45,887 nt of DNA from Actinomycetes bacterium (GTDB taxonomy: Bacteria; Actinomycetota; Acidimicrobiia; Acidimicrobiales; RAAP-2), in contig JAKAQM010000009.1 of the NCBI GenBank assembly GCA_021822565.1, positions 1 through 45,887 of the forward strand. Direction: 5' to 3'. Below the pieces are notes generated by a model, which searched no databases, was not told the DNA's origin, and saw nothing but the letters and a program-made list of their open reading frames with translations. The position numbers and the translations under genes were made by a program. Positions 1 to 8,645 of the stretch are shown here, piece by piece (position 1 is the first letter of the stretch; each line of letters begins with the position of its first letter).

Positions 1-68
1 TCGTCAGGCGAGCGGGAGCAGCTCGGTACGGCCCTCGTCAGGCGAGCGGGAGCAGCTCGGTACGGCCC
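1..68. repeat. 34-bp perfect tandem duplication at the window edge
   Basis: Positions 1-34 are repeated exactly at 35-68. The second copy holds the stop codon and last codons of the DUF3501 gene. The unit is not a multiple of three. Because the repeat begins at base 1 it could be an assembly artefact at a contig end as well as a true duplication. Confidence 0.9.
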
Positions 69-664
69 TCGAGGTCGGCGGAGAGCTCGGCACGCGCCTC
101 GTCGCCGAGCACGGCATGCGCCTCGTACTCGGGGTGGTGCACCGTCAGGGCGACGGGATCTCCACCCACGAAGCGCTCCCGTGCGTCCAGTGAGAACGGG
201 AAGCGGATGTAGTGGACCGCGGGAGTGACCGCCTCCCTGGTCAGGGCTTCGGCATGGGACTCCTCTGGCACGCTGCGCACCACGGCGGCCACCGGATCGC
301 CGAGCTCGAAGGCGAGCGCCCTCTCCACTCCCACGAGCCGCGGAAGCCAATGGCGAAGGTCGTGCTCGGTCGTGAGCTCGACGAACAAGGTCGCCGAGAG
401 CTCGCCGTCGCCCGGCAGGAGGCGGTTGTACACGTCCAATTCCTGCTGGACACCCTCGTCCGTCGCGATGCGCTCGGCCCGGGCCATCTCCTGGACCTGG
501 AACCGCACGGTGTCGAGGCATTCGAACACCACCGTGATGATGGGCCCCAGCGCGATGCGGCGCCGGCGCTTCAGCTCGATGACGCGACGGCGGTAGTCGT
601 CGCGCACCCGCTCGTAGGCACGAAGATCCAGGATGTCGTCGAGCCCGAGGGACCGGGCGGCCAT
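38..664 (-). CDS. DUF3501 family protein
   Basis: A protein of about 208 residues with the DUF3501 look: N-terminal [20 protein letters not shown], then a basic helix [10 protein letters not shown], then an acidic C-terminal half. The function of the family is not established. It often lies beside rubrerythrin, as here, where the rubrerythrin stop is only 5 bases upstream of the chosen start. The reading frame is open further upstream (to 745), but that would overlap the rubrerythrin gene, so the internal ATG at 664 is chosen. Co-transcription with the rubrerythrin gene suggests an oxidative-stress or iron role (inference). Confidence 0.75.
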   Translation of the reverse strand: MAARSLGLDDILDLRAYERVRDDYRRRVIELKRRRRIALGPIITVVFECLDTVRFQVQEMARAERIATDEGVQQELDVYNRLLPGDGELSATLFVELTTEHDLRHWLPRLVGVERALAFELGDPVAAVVRSVPEESHAEALTREAVTPAVHYIRFPFSLDARERFVGGDPVALTVHHPEYEAHAVLGDEARAELSADLEGRTELLPLA

Positions 665-669
665 GCCGC

Positions 670-1089
<420 letters not shown>

Positions 1090-1144
1090 TGCTCCTCCTC
1101 GTTTGTCCTTGTTTCTCGTTGTTGGCTTGAGGCTGTGCTTGTTC

Positions 1145-1183
1145 GATGGTGCGGTGGCTCGATGGTGCGGTGGCTCGATGGTG
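1145..1183. repeat. 16-bp tandem repeat in the rubrerythrin-perR gap
   Basis: Two perfect copies (1145-1160, 1161-1176) of GATGGTGCGGTGGCTC plus a 7-base partial copy lie between the perR stop and the rubrerythrin start. They lie outside the Shine-Dalgarno region. No function is evident. Confidence 0.85.
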
Positions 1184-1230
1184 TTGGCGGCTTGCACGTG
1201 GTGGACGGACAGCCCGGCGACAGGTCGGCC

Positions 1231-1656
1231 TCAGCTCTCGCTGCGGCACCGGCCGCAGCGCCCTCGGAAGACGACATCGCTTCGCTCCACGTCGTAGCCC
1301 TGGGCAAGGCGCTCGGGCAACCCCACCGCCGGGAAGTCGACGAAGACGTCCCGGACGTCGCCGCACACGCGACAGACGAGATGGTGGTGCGCACGCTCGA
1401 CGTTCGGGTCGAAGCGCACGGCGCCCGTCCCGACCTCGAGAGGGGCGATCTCCCCGAGCTCCTCGAGATCGTGGAGCGTCTGGTAGACGGTCTTGAGCGA
1501 GATGGTCTCCATCTCCGCACGAACCGCCTCGTAGACCTTCTCCGCCGTCGGGTGGCTCTCGTTGCCCGCGAGGGCGCGGAAGATCGACTGGCGCTGCGGG
1601 GTGACGTGCCGTCCGCTCGCACGGAAGAGCTGGGTCAGTTCCGCCGGCGTCCGCAT
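1231..1656 (-). CDS. perR: Fur-family transcriptional regulator, PerR-like
   Basis: A 141-residue Fur-family repressor. The N-terminal winged helix (about residues 1-80) contains RHVTPQRQSIFRAL and ISLKTVYQTLHDLEELG. The C-terminal metal and dimer domain has the ligands VRFDPNVERAHHHLVCRVCG and a final CGRC pair forming the structural Cys4 zinc site. The Asp after RF matches the PerR-type regulatory ligand, and the downstream rubrerythrin fits a peroxide regulon; assignment to PerR rather than Fur is inference. A TATGAT hexamer lies 8 bases before the ATG and no Shine-Dalgarno is visible, so the mRNA is probably leaderless. Divergent from glpD. Confidence 0.8.
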   Translation of the reverse strand: MRTPAELTQLFRASGRHVTPQRQSIFRALAGNESHPTAEKVYEAVRAEMETISLKTVYQTLHDLEELGEIAPLEVGTGAVRFDPNVERAHHHLVCRVCGDVRDVFVDFPAVGLPERLAQGYDVERSDVVFRGRCGRCRSES

Positions 1657-1664
1657 CGCACACG

Positions 1665-1670
1665 ATCATA
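1665..1670 (-). promoter_or_regulatory. Putative -10 element of the perR-like gene
   Basis: On the minus strand TATGAT ends 8 bases before the ATG at 1656. No good -35 hexamer was found at the normal distance. The spacing predicts transcription starting at or next to the start codon. Confidence 0.45.
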
Positions 1671-1763
1671 GCGTAAAGAGTTGGCGGTTGACATCGCCTT
1701 TCGAGATGGCGACATCGGCGTCAGCGGGCAGGAGATGGCCATCACTGTGGCACGCTTGCCGTG

Positions 1764-3455
1764 ATGAGCGCATTCGACCGCAGCGACGCGCTGGCGCGAC
1801 TCGCTGCGGAGGAGTTCGACGTCCTCGTGGTCGGCGGCGGGATCACCGGTGCCGGGGTGGCCCTCGACGCGGCCAGCCGGGGGCTTCGCACGGCCCTCGT
1901 CGAGAAGGGGGACTTCGCCTCGGGAACGTCGTCGAGGTCTTCCAAGCTCGTCCACGGCGGCCTTCGCTACCTTCAGCAGGGCGAGCTCTGCCTCGTGCAC
2001 GAAAGCCTCAGCGAGCGCCAGGCACTCCTGCGCAACGCGCCCCACCTGGTGCGCCCCCTCACCTTCCTCGTCCCCCTGTTCGGGCACGAGGGCGCGGCGT
2101 CCGCGGCGGTCGCGCGGTCCTTCTCCACCGCTCTGTGGATCTACGACCTCGCTGGAGGCTGGCGCATCGGCAGCCGGCACCATCGCGTCGGACGCGACGA
2201 GGCGCTCGCCCATGTGCCGGTGCTGCGCTCCGACGATTTGATGGCCGGCTTCGTCTACCTCGACGCCCACGCAGACGACGCACGGCTCGTGCTCGCCGTG
2301 CTGCGCACGGCGGTCCTCGATCACGGCGCGGTCGCAGCCAACTACACGGCGCTCACCGCGCTCGTCACCGATCATGGGGGGTCCGTGTGCGGAGCCCGGG
2401 TACGCCCGGCCACCATGCCACCGGGAGGCGGGCCCGACGACACGCACGACGGTGCAGACCTCGACGTACGAGCCCGGGTCGTGGTCAACGCAACCGGCGT
2501 CTGGGCAGACCGAGTCCGCGAGCTCGCCGGTGGCCAGGACCCCCGCTCGCTGCGCCCTGCCAAAGGCGTGCACGTGACCGTGCCGGCATCATCACTCCCC
2601 TGCGACGTCGCCGCCGTGCTCCCAGTCCGCGACGACCGGCGCTCCGTCTTCGTCGTCCCGTGGCCTGAGGCCGGCGTCACCTACGTGGGGACCACCGACA
2701 CCGACTACACGGGGCCGCTCGAAGACCCGGCCTGCACTGCGGAGGATGTGGGCTACCTCCTCTCGGCCGTCAACGCCTCGACCACGGTCGGGTTGCGACC
2801 CGATGACGTGACCGCCGTCTGGGCAGGGCTGCGACCCCTGCTCGCTGCCCCGCACAAGAGACGCACGTCCGCGCGCACGGCCGACCTCTCGCGCCGCCAC
2901 TCGGTGCGCGCCTCTCCGGACGGCCTCGTCACCGTCGTCGGCGGGAAGCTCACGACCTACCGCCGCATGGCGGAGGACACGATGGACGAGGTCATCCGAG
3001 TGCTCGGCACTGCTCCTTCGGCCAGCCGTTCGCGCACGCGTCGGCTCACCCTGCGCGGTGCTCCGGACCAACCGGTCGAGACGACGACGCGGGCCGACCG
3101 CCTCTTCGCCCGGTACGGCACCGAAGCGGAGGAGGTCCGGGCGCTCTGCAACGCTCGTCCCGAGCTGCGCACCCCGGTCGCTGAAGGCCTCCCCTACCTC
3201 GACGCCGAGGTGCTCTACGCGGCACGAGAGGAGATGGCCCAGTCCGTCGACGACGTGCTCAGCCGCCGGACCCGGGCCGTGCTGGCCGATACCCGTGCAG
3301 CGTCGTCGGCCGCAGCGAAGGTGGCCTCGCTGATCGCCGGAGAGCTCGGTTGGAGCGACGACCAGGCGGCGCAGAACGCATGCCGCTTCCGTTCTCAGGT
3401 CCGCGCCGACCTCGAGCGAGCGGGCATCCCCGCTCCCGCCGAAAGGGGGCAGTGA
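1764..3455 (+). CDS. glpD: FAD-dependent glycerol-3-phosphate dehydrogenase
   Basis: A 563-residue flavoprotein of the aerobic GlpD family, oxidising sn-glycerol 3-phosphate to dihydroxyacetone phosphate and passing electrons to quinone at the membrane. The dinucleotide-binding motif VVGGGITGAGVALDAASRG is near residue 22, followed by the GlpD signature SSKLVHGGLRYLQQGE. The central substrate-domain motif AVWAGLRPLLAAP and VVGGKLTTYRRMAED come later, with the family's helical C-terminal domain. Either GTG 1761 or ATG 1764 may be used; neither has a strong ribosome site. It forms an operon with the following flavoprotein and glycerol kinase. Confidence 0.9.
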   Translation: MSAFDRSDALARLAAEEFDVLVVGGGITGAGVALDAASRGLRTALVEKGDFASGTSSRSSKLVHGGLRYLQQGELCLVHESLSERQALLRNAPHLVRPLTFLVPLFGHEGAASAAVARSFSTALWIYDLAGGWRIGSRHHRVGRDEALAHVPVLRSDDLMAGFVYLDAHADDARLVLAVLRTAVLDHGAVAANYTALTALVTDHGGSVCGARVRPATMPPGGGPDDTHDGADLDVRARVVVNATGVWADRVRELAGGQDPRSLRPAKGVHVTVPASSLPCDVAAVLPVRDDRRSVFVVPWPEAGVTYVGTTDTDYTGPLEDPACTAEDVGYLLSAVNASTTVGLRPDDVTAVWAGLRPLLAAPHKRRTSARTADLSRRHSVRASPDGLVTVVGGKLTTYRRMAEDTMDEVIRVLGTAPSASRSRTRRLTLRGAPDQPVETTTRADRLFARYGTEAEEVRALCNARPELRTPVAEGLPYLDAEVLYAAREEMAQSVDDVLSRRTRAVLADTRAASSAAAKVASLIAGELGWSDDQAAQNACRFRSQVRADLERAGIPAPAERGQ

Positions 3456-3457
3456 GC

Positions 3458-5077
3458 GTGCCGACCCCGGTGCCTCAGGGTCCGCCCACCCCCCTGGTGC
3501 CCCAGGGTCCGCCCACCCCCCCGGTGCCGCCGATTCCAATCGAGGGCGGCGCGGAGCGAGCCGGCCAGCGCCTCGCCACCCGCCCGGTCGCGGTGCCCGA
3601 GGCGATCCTCGAGCGCGTGCGCGAGCAAGGAGGCACCGTCGAGCTCGAGATGGCCGCGCGCGCAGAGGCAGGGCGCGACTGGTGGCCGCTCGGGATCGGC
3701 TGGGCCGCAGCCGGCCTCGTCCCGGCCATGCCGGCTGCGGTCGTACGCCCGGTGTCGGCTGCACAGGTCGCCGAGCTGCTCGCGTCCTGCGCCCGACAGC
3801 GTGTCCCCGTGACCGCGATGGGAGGCCGCAGCGGGGTGTGCGGCGGAGCGATCCCCCTGTACGGCGGCGTCGCGCTCGACTGCACCGGGCTCGTCGGAGA
3901 GGTCGAGGTGGACGAGGTGTCGCTCGTCGCCGAGGTCCCCGCGGGCACCAGCGGCCGCGACCTCGTCGAGCGCCTACGCACCAGCGGCTCCGGCTACACG
4001 CTCGGCCACTGGCCCCAGTCGGTGGACCTGTCCACGGTGGGGGGATGGATCGCATGCCGCAGCGCAGGCCAGTGCTCGACCAGGTACGGGAAGATCGAGG
4101 ACATGGTCGTCGGTCTGGAAGTCGCGCTCGCGGACGGCCGGATCGTGCGCACCGGCACCCACGCGCCGCGGGCGGCGACCGGGCCCGATCTGACGCAGCT
4201 GTTCACCGGCAGCGAGGGCGTGCTCGGGGTCATCACCCGCGCGTGGCTCCGCGTGCACCCGCTCCCCTCGGCCCGAGGCCGACGCGCCTTCGCGTTCTCG
4301 AGCTTCGATGCAGGCCTCGAGGCCTGCAGGCGGGTGCTGCGGCGGGGGGCGACGCCCGCGGTCCTCCGCCTCTACGACGCGGCCGAGTCCGAGCGCACCT
4401 TCTCGCACCCCGACGGGTGCGTCCTCATCGTCGCGGACGAAGCCGACCAGGGGCTGCTCGATGCGACGCTCGCAGTGGTCGACGAGGAGTGCTCGTCAGC
4501 CTGTCCACTCGACGCCTCGGTCGTCGACCACTGGCTCTCGACGCGCTACGACACCTCGGCACTGGCTCCGCTCTGGCGCGCGGGGATCGCGGTCGACACC
4601 TCCGAGGTCGCGGGCCCATGGGCGGCGCTGCCAGCGCTCGCCCGTGACGTCGTCGGCGTGCTGGAGGCCCTCGACGGCACCATCGCCGCGTCGGTGCACC
4701 TCTCCCACGCCTACCTCGACGGCGCGTGCCTCTACTTCACCTTCGCCGGAGGGCGCCCCCTTGGCGAGGCGACCCTGGAGCAGGCCGCATCGAGCGACGC
4801 GGGCCGCGGCGCTTCCGGGGGATCCTTCGACGCAGCGTTCGCCGAGAGGTACTACCGGCGGGCCTGGGACGCGCTGAGCGACGTCGTCGTCGAGCGCGGC
4901 GCGGCCATGAGCCACCACCACGGCATCGGCCTCAACCGCGGACGCTTCCTCGCGCGCGCGCTCGGCAGCGCCTACCACGTCCTCGTCTCGCTCAAACAGG
5001 CTCTGGACCCCGCAGGGATCCTCAACCCGGGCAAGCTCGGGATCCCGACCACGTTCGGGGAGGTGCCCTGGCCGTGA
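3458..5077 (+). CDS. FAD-linked oxidase related to alkyl-DHAP synthase
   Basis: A flavoprotein of about 540 residues in the vanillyl-alcohol-oxidase/PCMH fold. FAD-binding part: AVVRPVSAAQVAELLASCAR, AMGGRSGVCGG, WPQSVDLSTVGGWIACRSAGQ, RYGKIEDMVVGLEVALADG and FTGSEGVLGVITRAWL. The C-terminal part has VDTSEVAGPW and MSHHHGIGLNRG. The triple histidine matches the HHH active-site motif of alkylglycerone-phosphate synthase, the ether-lipid enzyme that swaps the acyl group of acyl-DHAP for a fatty alcohol. Position between GlpD (makes DHAP) and GlpK supports a glycerolipid role; ether-lipid synthesis itself is inference. GTG 3458 sits 8 bases after AAAGGGGG; GTG 3452 is an alternative overlapping the glpD stop. 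Confidence 0.75.
   Translation: MPTPVPQGPPTPLVPQGPPTPPVPPIPIEGGAERAGQRLATRPVAVPEAILERVREQGGTVELEMAARAEAGRDWWPLGIGWAAAGLVPAMPAAVVRPVSAAQVAELLASCARQRVPVTAMGGRSGVCGGAIPLYGGVALDCTGLVGEVEVDEVSLVAEVPAGTSGRDLVERLRTSGSGYTLGHWPQSVDLSTVGGWIACRSAGQCSTRYGKIEDMVVGLEVALADGRIVRTGTHAPRAATGPDLTQLFTGSEGVLGVITRAWLRVHPLPSARGRRAFAFSSFDAGLEACRRVLRRGATPAVLRLYDAAESERTFSHPDGCVLIVADEADQGLLDATLAVVDEECSSACPLDASVVDHWLSTRYDTSALAPLWRAGIAVDTSEVAGPWAALPALARDVVGVLEALDGTIAASVHLSHAYLDGACLYFTFAGGRPLGEATLEQAASSDAGRGASGGSFDAAFAERYYRRAWDALSDVVVERGAAMSHHHGIGLNRGRFLARALGSAYHVLVSLKQALDPAGILNPGKLGIPTTFGEVPWP
3470..3523 (+). repeat. 27-bp in-frame tandem repeat in the AGPS-like gene
   Basis: Two near-identical 27-base units encode VPQGPPTPL and VPQGPPTPP, giving a proline-rich N-terminal tail before the FAD domain. 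The unit is a multiple of three, so the frame is kept. Confidence 0.85.
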
Positions 5078-6579
5078 CGGACGGCGCTCTGGTGGTGGAC
5101 GTCGGCTCGACCAGCCTGCGCGCGGGGGTGGTCCGCCCCGAGGGCACGGTCGAGCACGCCCACCGGGTACCGCTCGCGACGCTCTCGCCCGCACCCGGTC
5201 TCGTGGAGCTGGACGCGGCCCACCTGGCCGACGCCGTCGTGGGGCTCGCCACGGCGGTGCTCGCGGAGTCCGGGCCGGTGGCCGGCGTGGGCGTCGCCAC
5301 CCAACGCGCGACGGCGGTCGTGTGGGACCGCCGCAGCGGCACCCCTGTCGCCCCGGCGATCGGGTGGCAGGACCTGCGCACGGTCCTCACTTGCCTCACC
5401 CTGCAGTCCGAGGGCATCCGCCTCGCACCGAACATGTCCGCGACCAAGGTCGCCGCGATCCTCGACGCCGTCGATCCCGAACGCGTGCGCGCGCGAGCCG
5501 GTGAGCTGTGCGCCGGAACGGTCGACAGCTGGGTCGCGTGGACCCTCGCCGGGGGCACGCGGGGCCCGGGTGGCGGCCTGCACGTCACCGACGCGACCAA
5601 CGCTGCGGTCACCGGCATGCTCGCCGCAGGCGGGTCGGGGTCCTGGGACGTCTGGGACGAGCGGGTCCTGGACGCGCTGGGGATCCCCGGCACGCTGCTC
5701 CCCCGCGTCGTCGACTCTTGCGGGCCCATCGGCGAGGCGGCCGCGCTCCCCGGGTCTCCACCCCTGTGCGCCCTGATCGGCGACCAGCAAGCCTCCTTGG
5801 TCGGCCAGGGCTGCACGCGCGCCGGCCTCGCCAAGGCGACCTTCGGCACCGGCGGCATGCTCGACCTGTGCACCGGGACGGCACCGCCCGAACGCGCAGG
5901 GCGTAGCGCTCAGGGGACCTTTCCGATCGTGGCATGGCGGCTCGGGGGCGAGCTCACGTGGGGCACCGAGGCGATCATGCTGACCGCCGGCGCGTGCATC
6001 GACTGGTTGCGCGACGACATGGGCCTTGTCGCGACGGCCGCAGAGACCGAGGCACTCGCAGCGTCGTGCGAGCCCACACACGACGTCTGGTTCGTGCCCG
6101 CCCTCATGGGCATGGGAGCTCCCGTGTGGGACTTCGGCGCGAGGGGCGCGCTCGTCGGGCTCACTCGCGGGTCTGGCCGGGCGCAGGTCGTCCGTGCGGT
6201 CCTCGAAGGGGTGGCCCACCGCGGGGCCGACCTGCTCGAGGCCGCCGAGACGGATGGTGCCGCGCGCGTCCCGACGCTCCGAGTGGACGGCGGCATGAGC
6301 GCGAACCGCGTCTTCGTCCAGGCCCTGGCAGACGCCTGCGGACGCCCCGTCGAGCTTTCCCGCGAGCTGGAGGCGACGACCCTCGGCGCCGGGCTGCTCG
6401 CAGGAGTTGCCCTCGGCACGCTGGGCGGGACCGAAGAGATCGCCGACGCGTATCGTCCGAAGGGAGTCGTGGAGCCTAGGCTCTCAGAGCCGACCCACCG
6501 GGAGTTGCGGGGACGGTGGCTGGAGGCACGGGAGCGGGCTGCCCGCACGATCCCCGAACTGTCGGGCATCGAGTTCTAG
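5074..6579 (+). CDS. glpK: FGGY-family carbohydrate kinase, probable glycerol kinase
   Basis: A 501-residue FGGY kinase. The N-terminal phosphate-binding motif is [13 protein letters not shown] instead of the classical DQGTTSSR. Next come [10 protein letters not shown], a domain linker with [12 protein letters not shown], and the C-terminal ATP-site motif [21 protein letters not shown] with [14 protein letters not shown]. The family phosphorylates glycerol or related polyols. Glycerol specificity is inferred from the operon with GlpD. The GTG start overlaps the upstream stop (GTGA) and follows GGGGAGGTG at 5057-5065. Confidence 0.8.
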   Translation: MTDGALVVDVGSTSLRAGVVRPEGTVEHAHRVPLATLSPAPGLVELDAAHLADAVVGLATAVLAESGPVAGVGVATQRATAVVWDRRSGTPVAPAIGWQDLRTVLTCLTLQSEGIRLAPNMSATKVAAILDAVDPERVRARAGELCAGTVDSWVAWTLAGGTRGPGGGLHVTDATNAAVTGMLAAGGSGSWDVWDERVLDALGIPGTLLPRVVDSCGPIGEAAALPGSPPLCALIGDQQASLVGQGCTRAGLAKATFGTGGMLDLCTGTAPPERAGRSAQGTFPIVAWRLGGELTWGTEAIMLTAGACIDWLRDDMGLVATAAETEALAASCEPTHDVWFVPALMGMGAPVWDFGARGALVGLTRGSGRAQVVRAVLEGVAHRGADLLEAAETDGAARVPTLRVDGGMSANRVFVQALADACGRPVELSRELEATTLGAGLLAGVALGTLGGTEEIADAYRPKGVVEPRLSEPTHRELRGRWLEARERAARTIPELSGIEF

Positions 6580-6588
6580 GGGGTCGCC

Positions 6589-7701
6589 ATGACCGCGTGG
6601 CCGGCTACGGCGAAGGGAGGGGCTGACGGCGAGGGCTCCGGCGCGCCCGCAGGACCCGTTCCTCCTTCGGGCACCACCGCGGGTCCCGCCACGCACACCG
6701 CCCCCCCGCCGGCCGCCGTGCCCGACCTGCGGCGCACCGGGGAGCCGGCCACCGAACCGGCGGAGGACGCGATGGACCTCGTCGGCGCCACGGCGCTCGC
6801 CCGCGCGCTGCGCGACGCCGTGAGCGAGGTGGTGCTCGGCGCGCCAGATGCGGTGACGGTCGCCGTGTGCGCCGCGGTCTCCGGAGGGCATCTCCTCATC
6901 GAGGACGTCCCGGGGACGGGCAAGACCGTGCTCGCGCGAACCCTCGCGGCTGCGCTCGGCGCAGAGCTCTCCCGTATCCAGGGGAACACCGATCTGTTGC
7001 CGACGGACGTGACCGGGGTGTCCGTCTACTCGCCCGACCGTGGGGACTGGCGCTTCCACCCCGGACCCGTCTTCGCGCACGTCGTCCTCCTCGACGAGCT
7101 CAACCGCACGCCGCCGAGGACCCAGTCCGCGCTGCTCGAGGCGATGGCCGAGGAGCAGGTCACGGTCGACGGGGCGCGCTGGCCCCTGCCTCGCCCGTAC
7201 CTCGTGATCGCCACCCAGAACCCAGGTCAGCTCGGCACCTTCCCGCTCGTCGAGAGCCAGCTCGACCGCTTCGCGCTCTCCACGCAGCTCGGCTATCCCG
7301 ACGCAGAGACCGAGCTCGACCTCGCGATGGGACGAGGCGGGCGCGACGCCCTCGACAAGCTGCGGCCGGTCTGCTCCACTGCCGAGTGGGGGCGCCTCGT
7401 GGACGCGTGCGCAGCGGTGCGCGTGGCTCCCGACGTGGCCGCCTACGCGGTTCGCCTCGTACGCGCGACGAGGGGCGCAGCCGGAGTCCACCTCGGTGCG
7501 AGCCCGCGTGCGACGATCACCCTGGTCCGCTCCGCACGGGCCCACGCGCTCTTGGAGGGCCGGCCGTACGCGACCCCCGACGACGTACAGGCGATCGCGG
7601 TTGCGGGCCTCGCGCATCGACTGGACACCGACGCGCTCGCCGACCAGCGAGCGGGCATCGTGCGCGACGCGCTGCGGTCGGTACCGGCACCGAGACCGTG
7701 A
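6589..7701 (+). CDS. MoxR-family AAA+ ATPase
   Basis: A 370-residue AAA+ chaperone-like ATPase. The first 60 residues are low-complexity (Pro/Ala/Gly), so an internal ATG (VGATAL region) is a possible start, though the ATG used has AGGGGGT just before it. Walker A is [12 protein letters not shown] near residue 105; Walker B is [20 protein letters not shown] near 165; sensor region [20 protein letters not shown]. MoxR ATPases usually act with DUF58 and transglutaminase partners, and those are exactly the two genes that follow. Role in assembly or maturation of cell-surface or secreted complexes is inferred from the family. Nine bases separate it from glpK. Confidence 0.88.
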   Translation: MTAWPATAKGGADGEGSGAPAGPVPPSGTTAGPATHTAPPPAAVPDLRRTGEPATEPAEDAMDLVGATALARALRDAVSEVVLGAPDAVTVAVCAAVSGGHLLIEDVPGTGKTVLARTLAAALGAELSRIQGNTDLLPTDVTGVSVYSPDRGDWRFHPGPVFAHVVLLDELNRTPPRTQSALLEAMAEEQVTVDGARWPLPRPYLVIATQNPGQLGTFPLVESQLDRFALSTQLGYPDAETELDLAMGRGGRDALDKLRPVCSTAEWGRLVDACAAVRVAPDVAAYAVRLVRATRGAAGVHLGASPRATITLVRSARAHALLEGRPYATPDDVQAIAVAGLAHRLDTDALADQRAGIVRDALRSVPAPRP

Positions 7702-8645
7702 CGCAGCGCCGGCTCCCGCGCCCCCGACGGGCCGCGATGCCGGTCATCGCGAGCGCGGCAGCGCTCGGCATCTGGGGGATCGTCGCCCACGACGCGGGCG
7801 CAGGATGGGTCCAGTCCATCGGCGCGCTGGTCGCCGGTGCGCTGGTGGTGGGGACGCTCGCACCGGCCGCCTTCGTGGCGCGGGCGCGGTGCCGGGTCGT
7901 CGTAGCGCCACACGACGCAACGGCAGGACTCCCGGCCACGCTCGAGATCTGGACCAGCGCGCCGGTCGAGCTCCGGCCAATCGACCCGCCCGGTCCGGTG
8001 ACGACGGCGAAGGGCCGCGGCTCGAGCACCCTCGACGTGCGACCGGAGCACCGCGGCGTGGTCGACCGGTGCACGCTGACCCTCGCGAGCGCCGCCCCCT
8101 TCGGGATCTTGTGGTGGACGCGCACCGTGGTCCTCACACTCCCGCACCCGCTCGCCGTCGCACCGCGTGTCGGAGTGCCGGAGCGACGGGCGCGCACCGG
8201 CCGCAGCCCGGCGAACACGCCACTTGCCGCGCCAGGGCGGGGTGATGACCCGCGGGGCATCCGCCCCTACGAGCGCGGCGACCGGCGCACGCTCGTGCAC
8301 TGGCCCGCGACCGCGCACACGGGCTCGCTCATGGTGCGTGAGAGCGAGCGCCCCGGACCGCGCACGGCGGTCGTCGACGGGCGGCTCCCCACCGATCCCT
8401 CCGAGGCGGAGCGTCAGGCGGAGCACGTGATGGCGGAGGTGCACGCGCTGCTGCGCTCCGGTGCGCATGTCGAGCTCGAGACCGTTGAGCCCGAAGGGGA
8501 TGTCGTCGCACCGGTCGCCACGCTGCACGCCGCAGGACGGCGGCTCGCTCTCGCCCTCCCGCGGGTCGCCGCCCCGCGCGCACACGCCCTCGAACGCGAT
8601 GCGGCGAGAGCACGCCAGGAGCCCTGGGCGGAGGGACCGCCGTGA
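7698..8645 (+). CDS. DUF58 domain protein with N-terminal membrane anchor
   Basis: A 315-residue protein starting with GTG that overlaps the moxR stop (GTGA). Two hydrophobic segments lie near residues 15-30 and 38-60 ([37 protein letters not shown]). The DUF58 core motif [28 protein letters not shown] is followed by [13 protein letters not shown]58 proteins have a von Willebrand A-like fold in their C-terminal part and work with MoxR ATPases. The downstream transglutaminase overlaps by four bases, so the three form one translationally coupled operon. Confidence 0.85.
   Translation: MTQRRLPRPRRAAMPVIASAAALGIWGIVAHDAGAGWVQSIGALVAGALVVGTLAPAAFVARARCRVVVAPHDATAGLPATLEIWTSAPVELRPIDPPGPVTTAKGRGSSTLDVRPEHRGVVDRCTLTLASAAPFGILWWTRTVVLTLPHPLAVAPRVGVPERRARTGRSPANTPLAAPGRGDDPRGIRPYERGDRRTLVHWPATAHTGSLMVRESERPGPRTAVVDGRLPTDPSEAERQAEHVMAEVHALLRSGAHVELETVEPEGDVVAPVATLHAAGRRLALALPRVAAPRAHALERDAARARQEPWAEGPP

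Noticed and set aside
2592-4055. 487-codon minus-strand open frame opposite glpD and the AGPS-like gene
   Set aside because: Composition is Arg/Gly-rich and without any domain, while the plus strand has two unmistakable flavoproteins.
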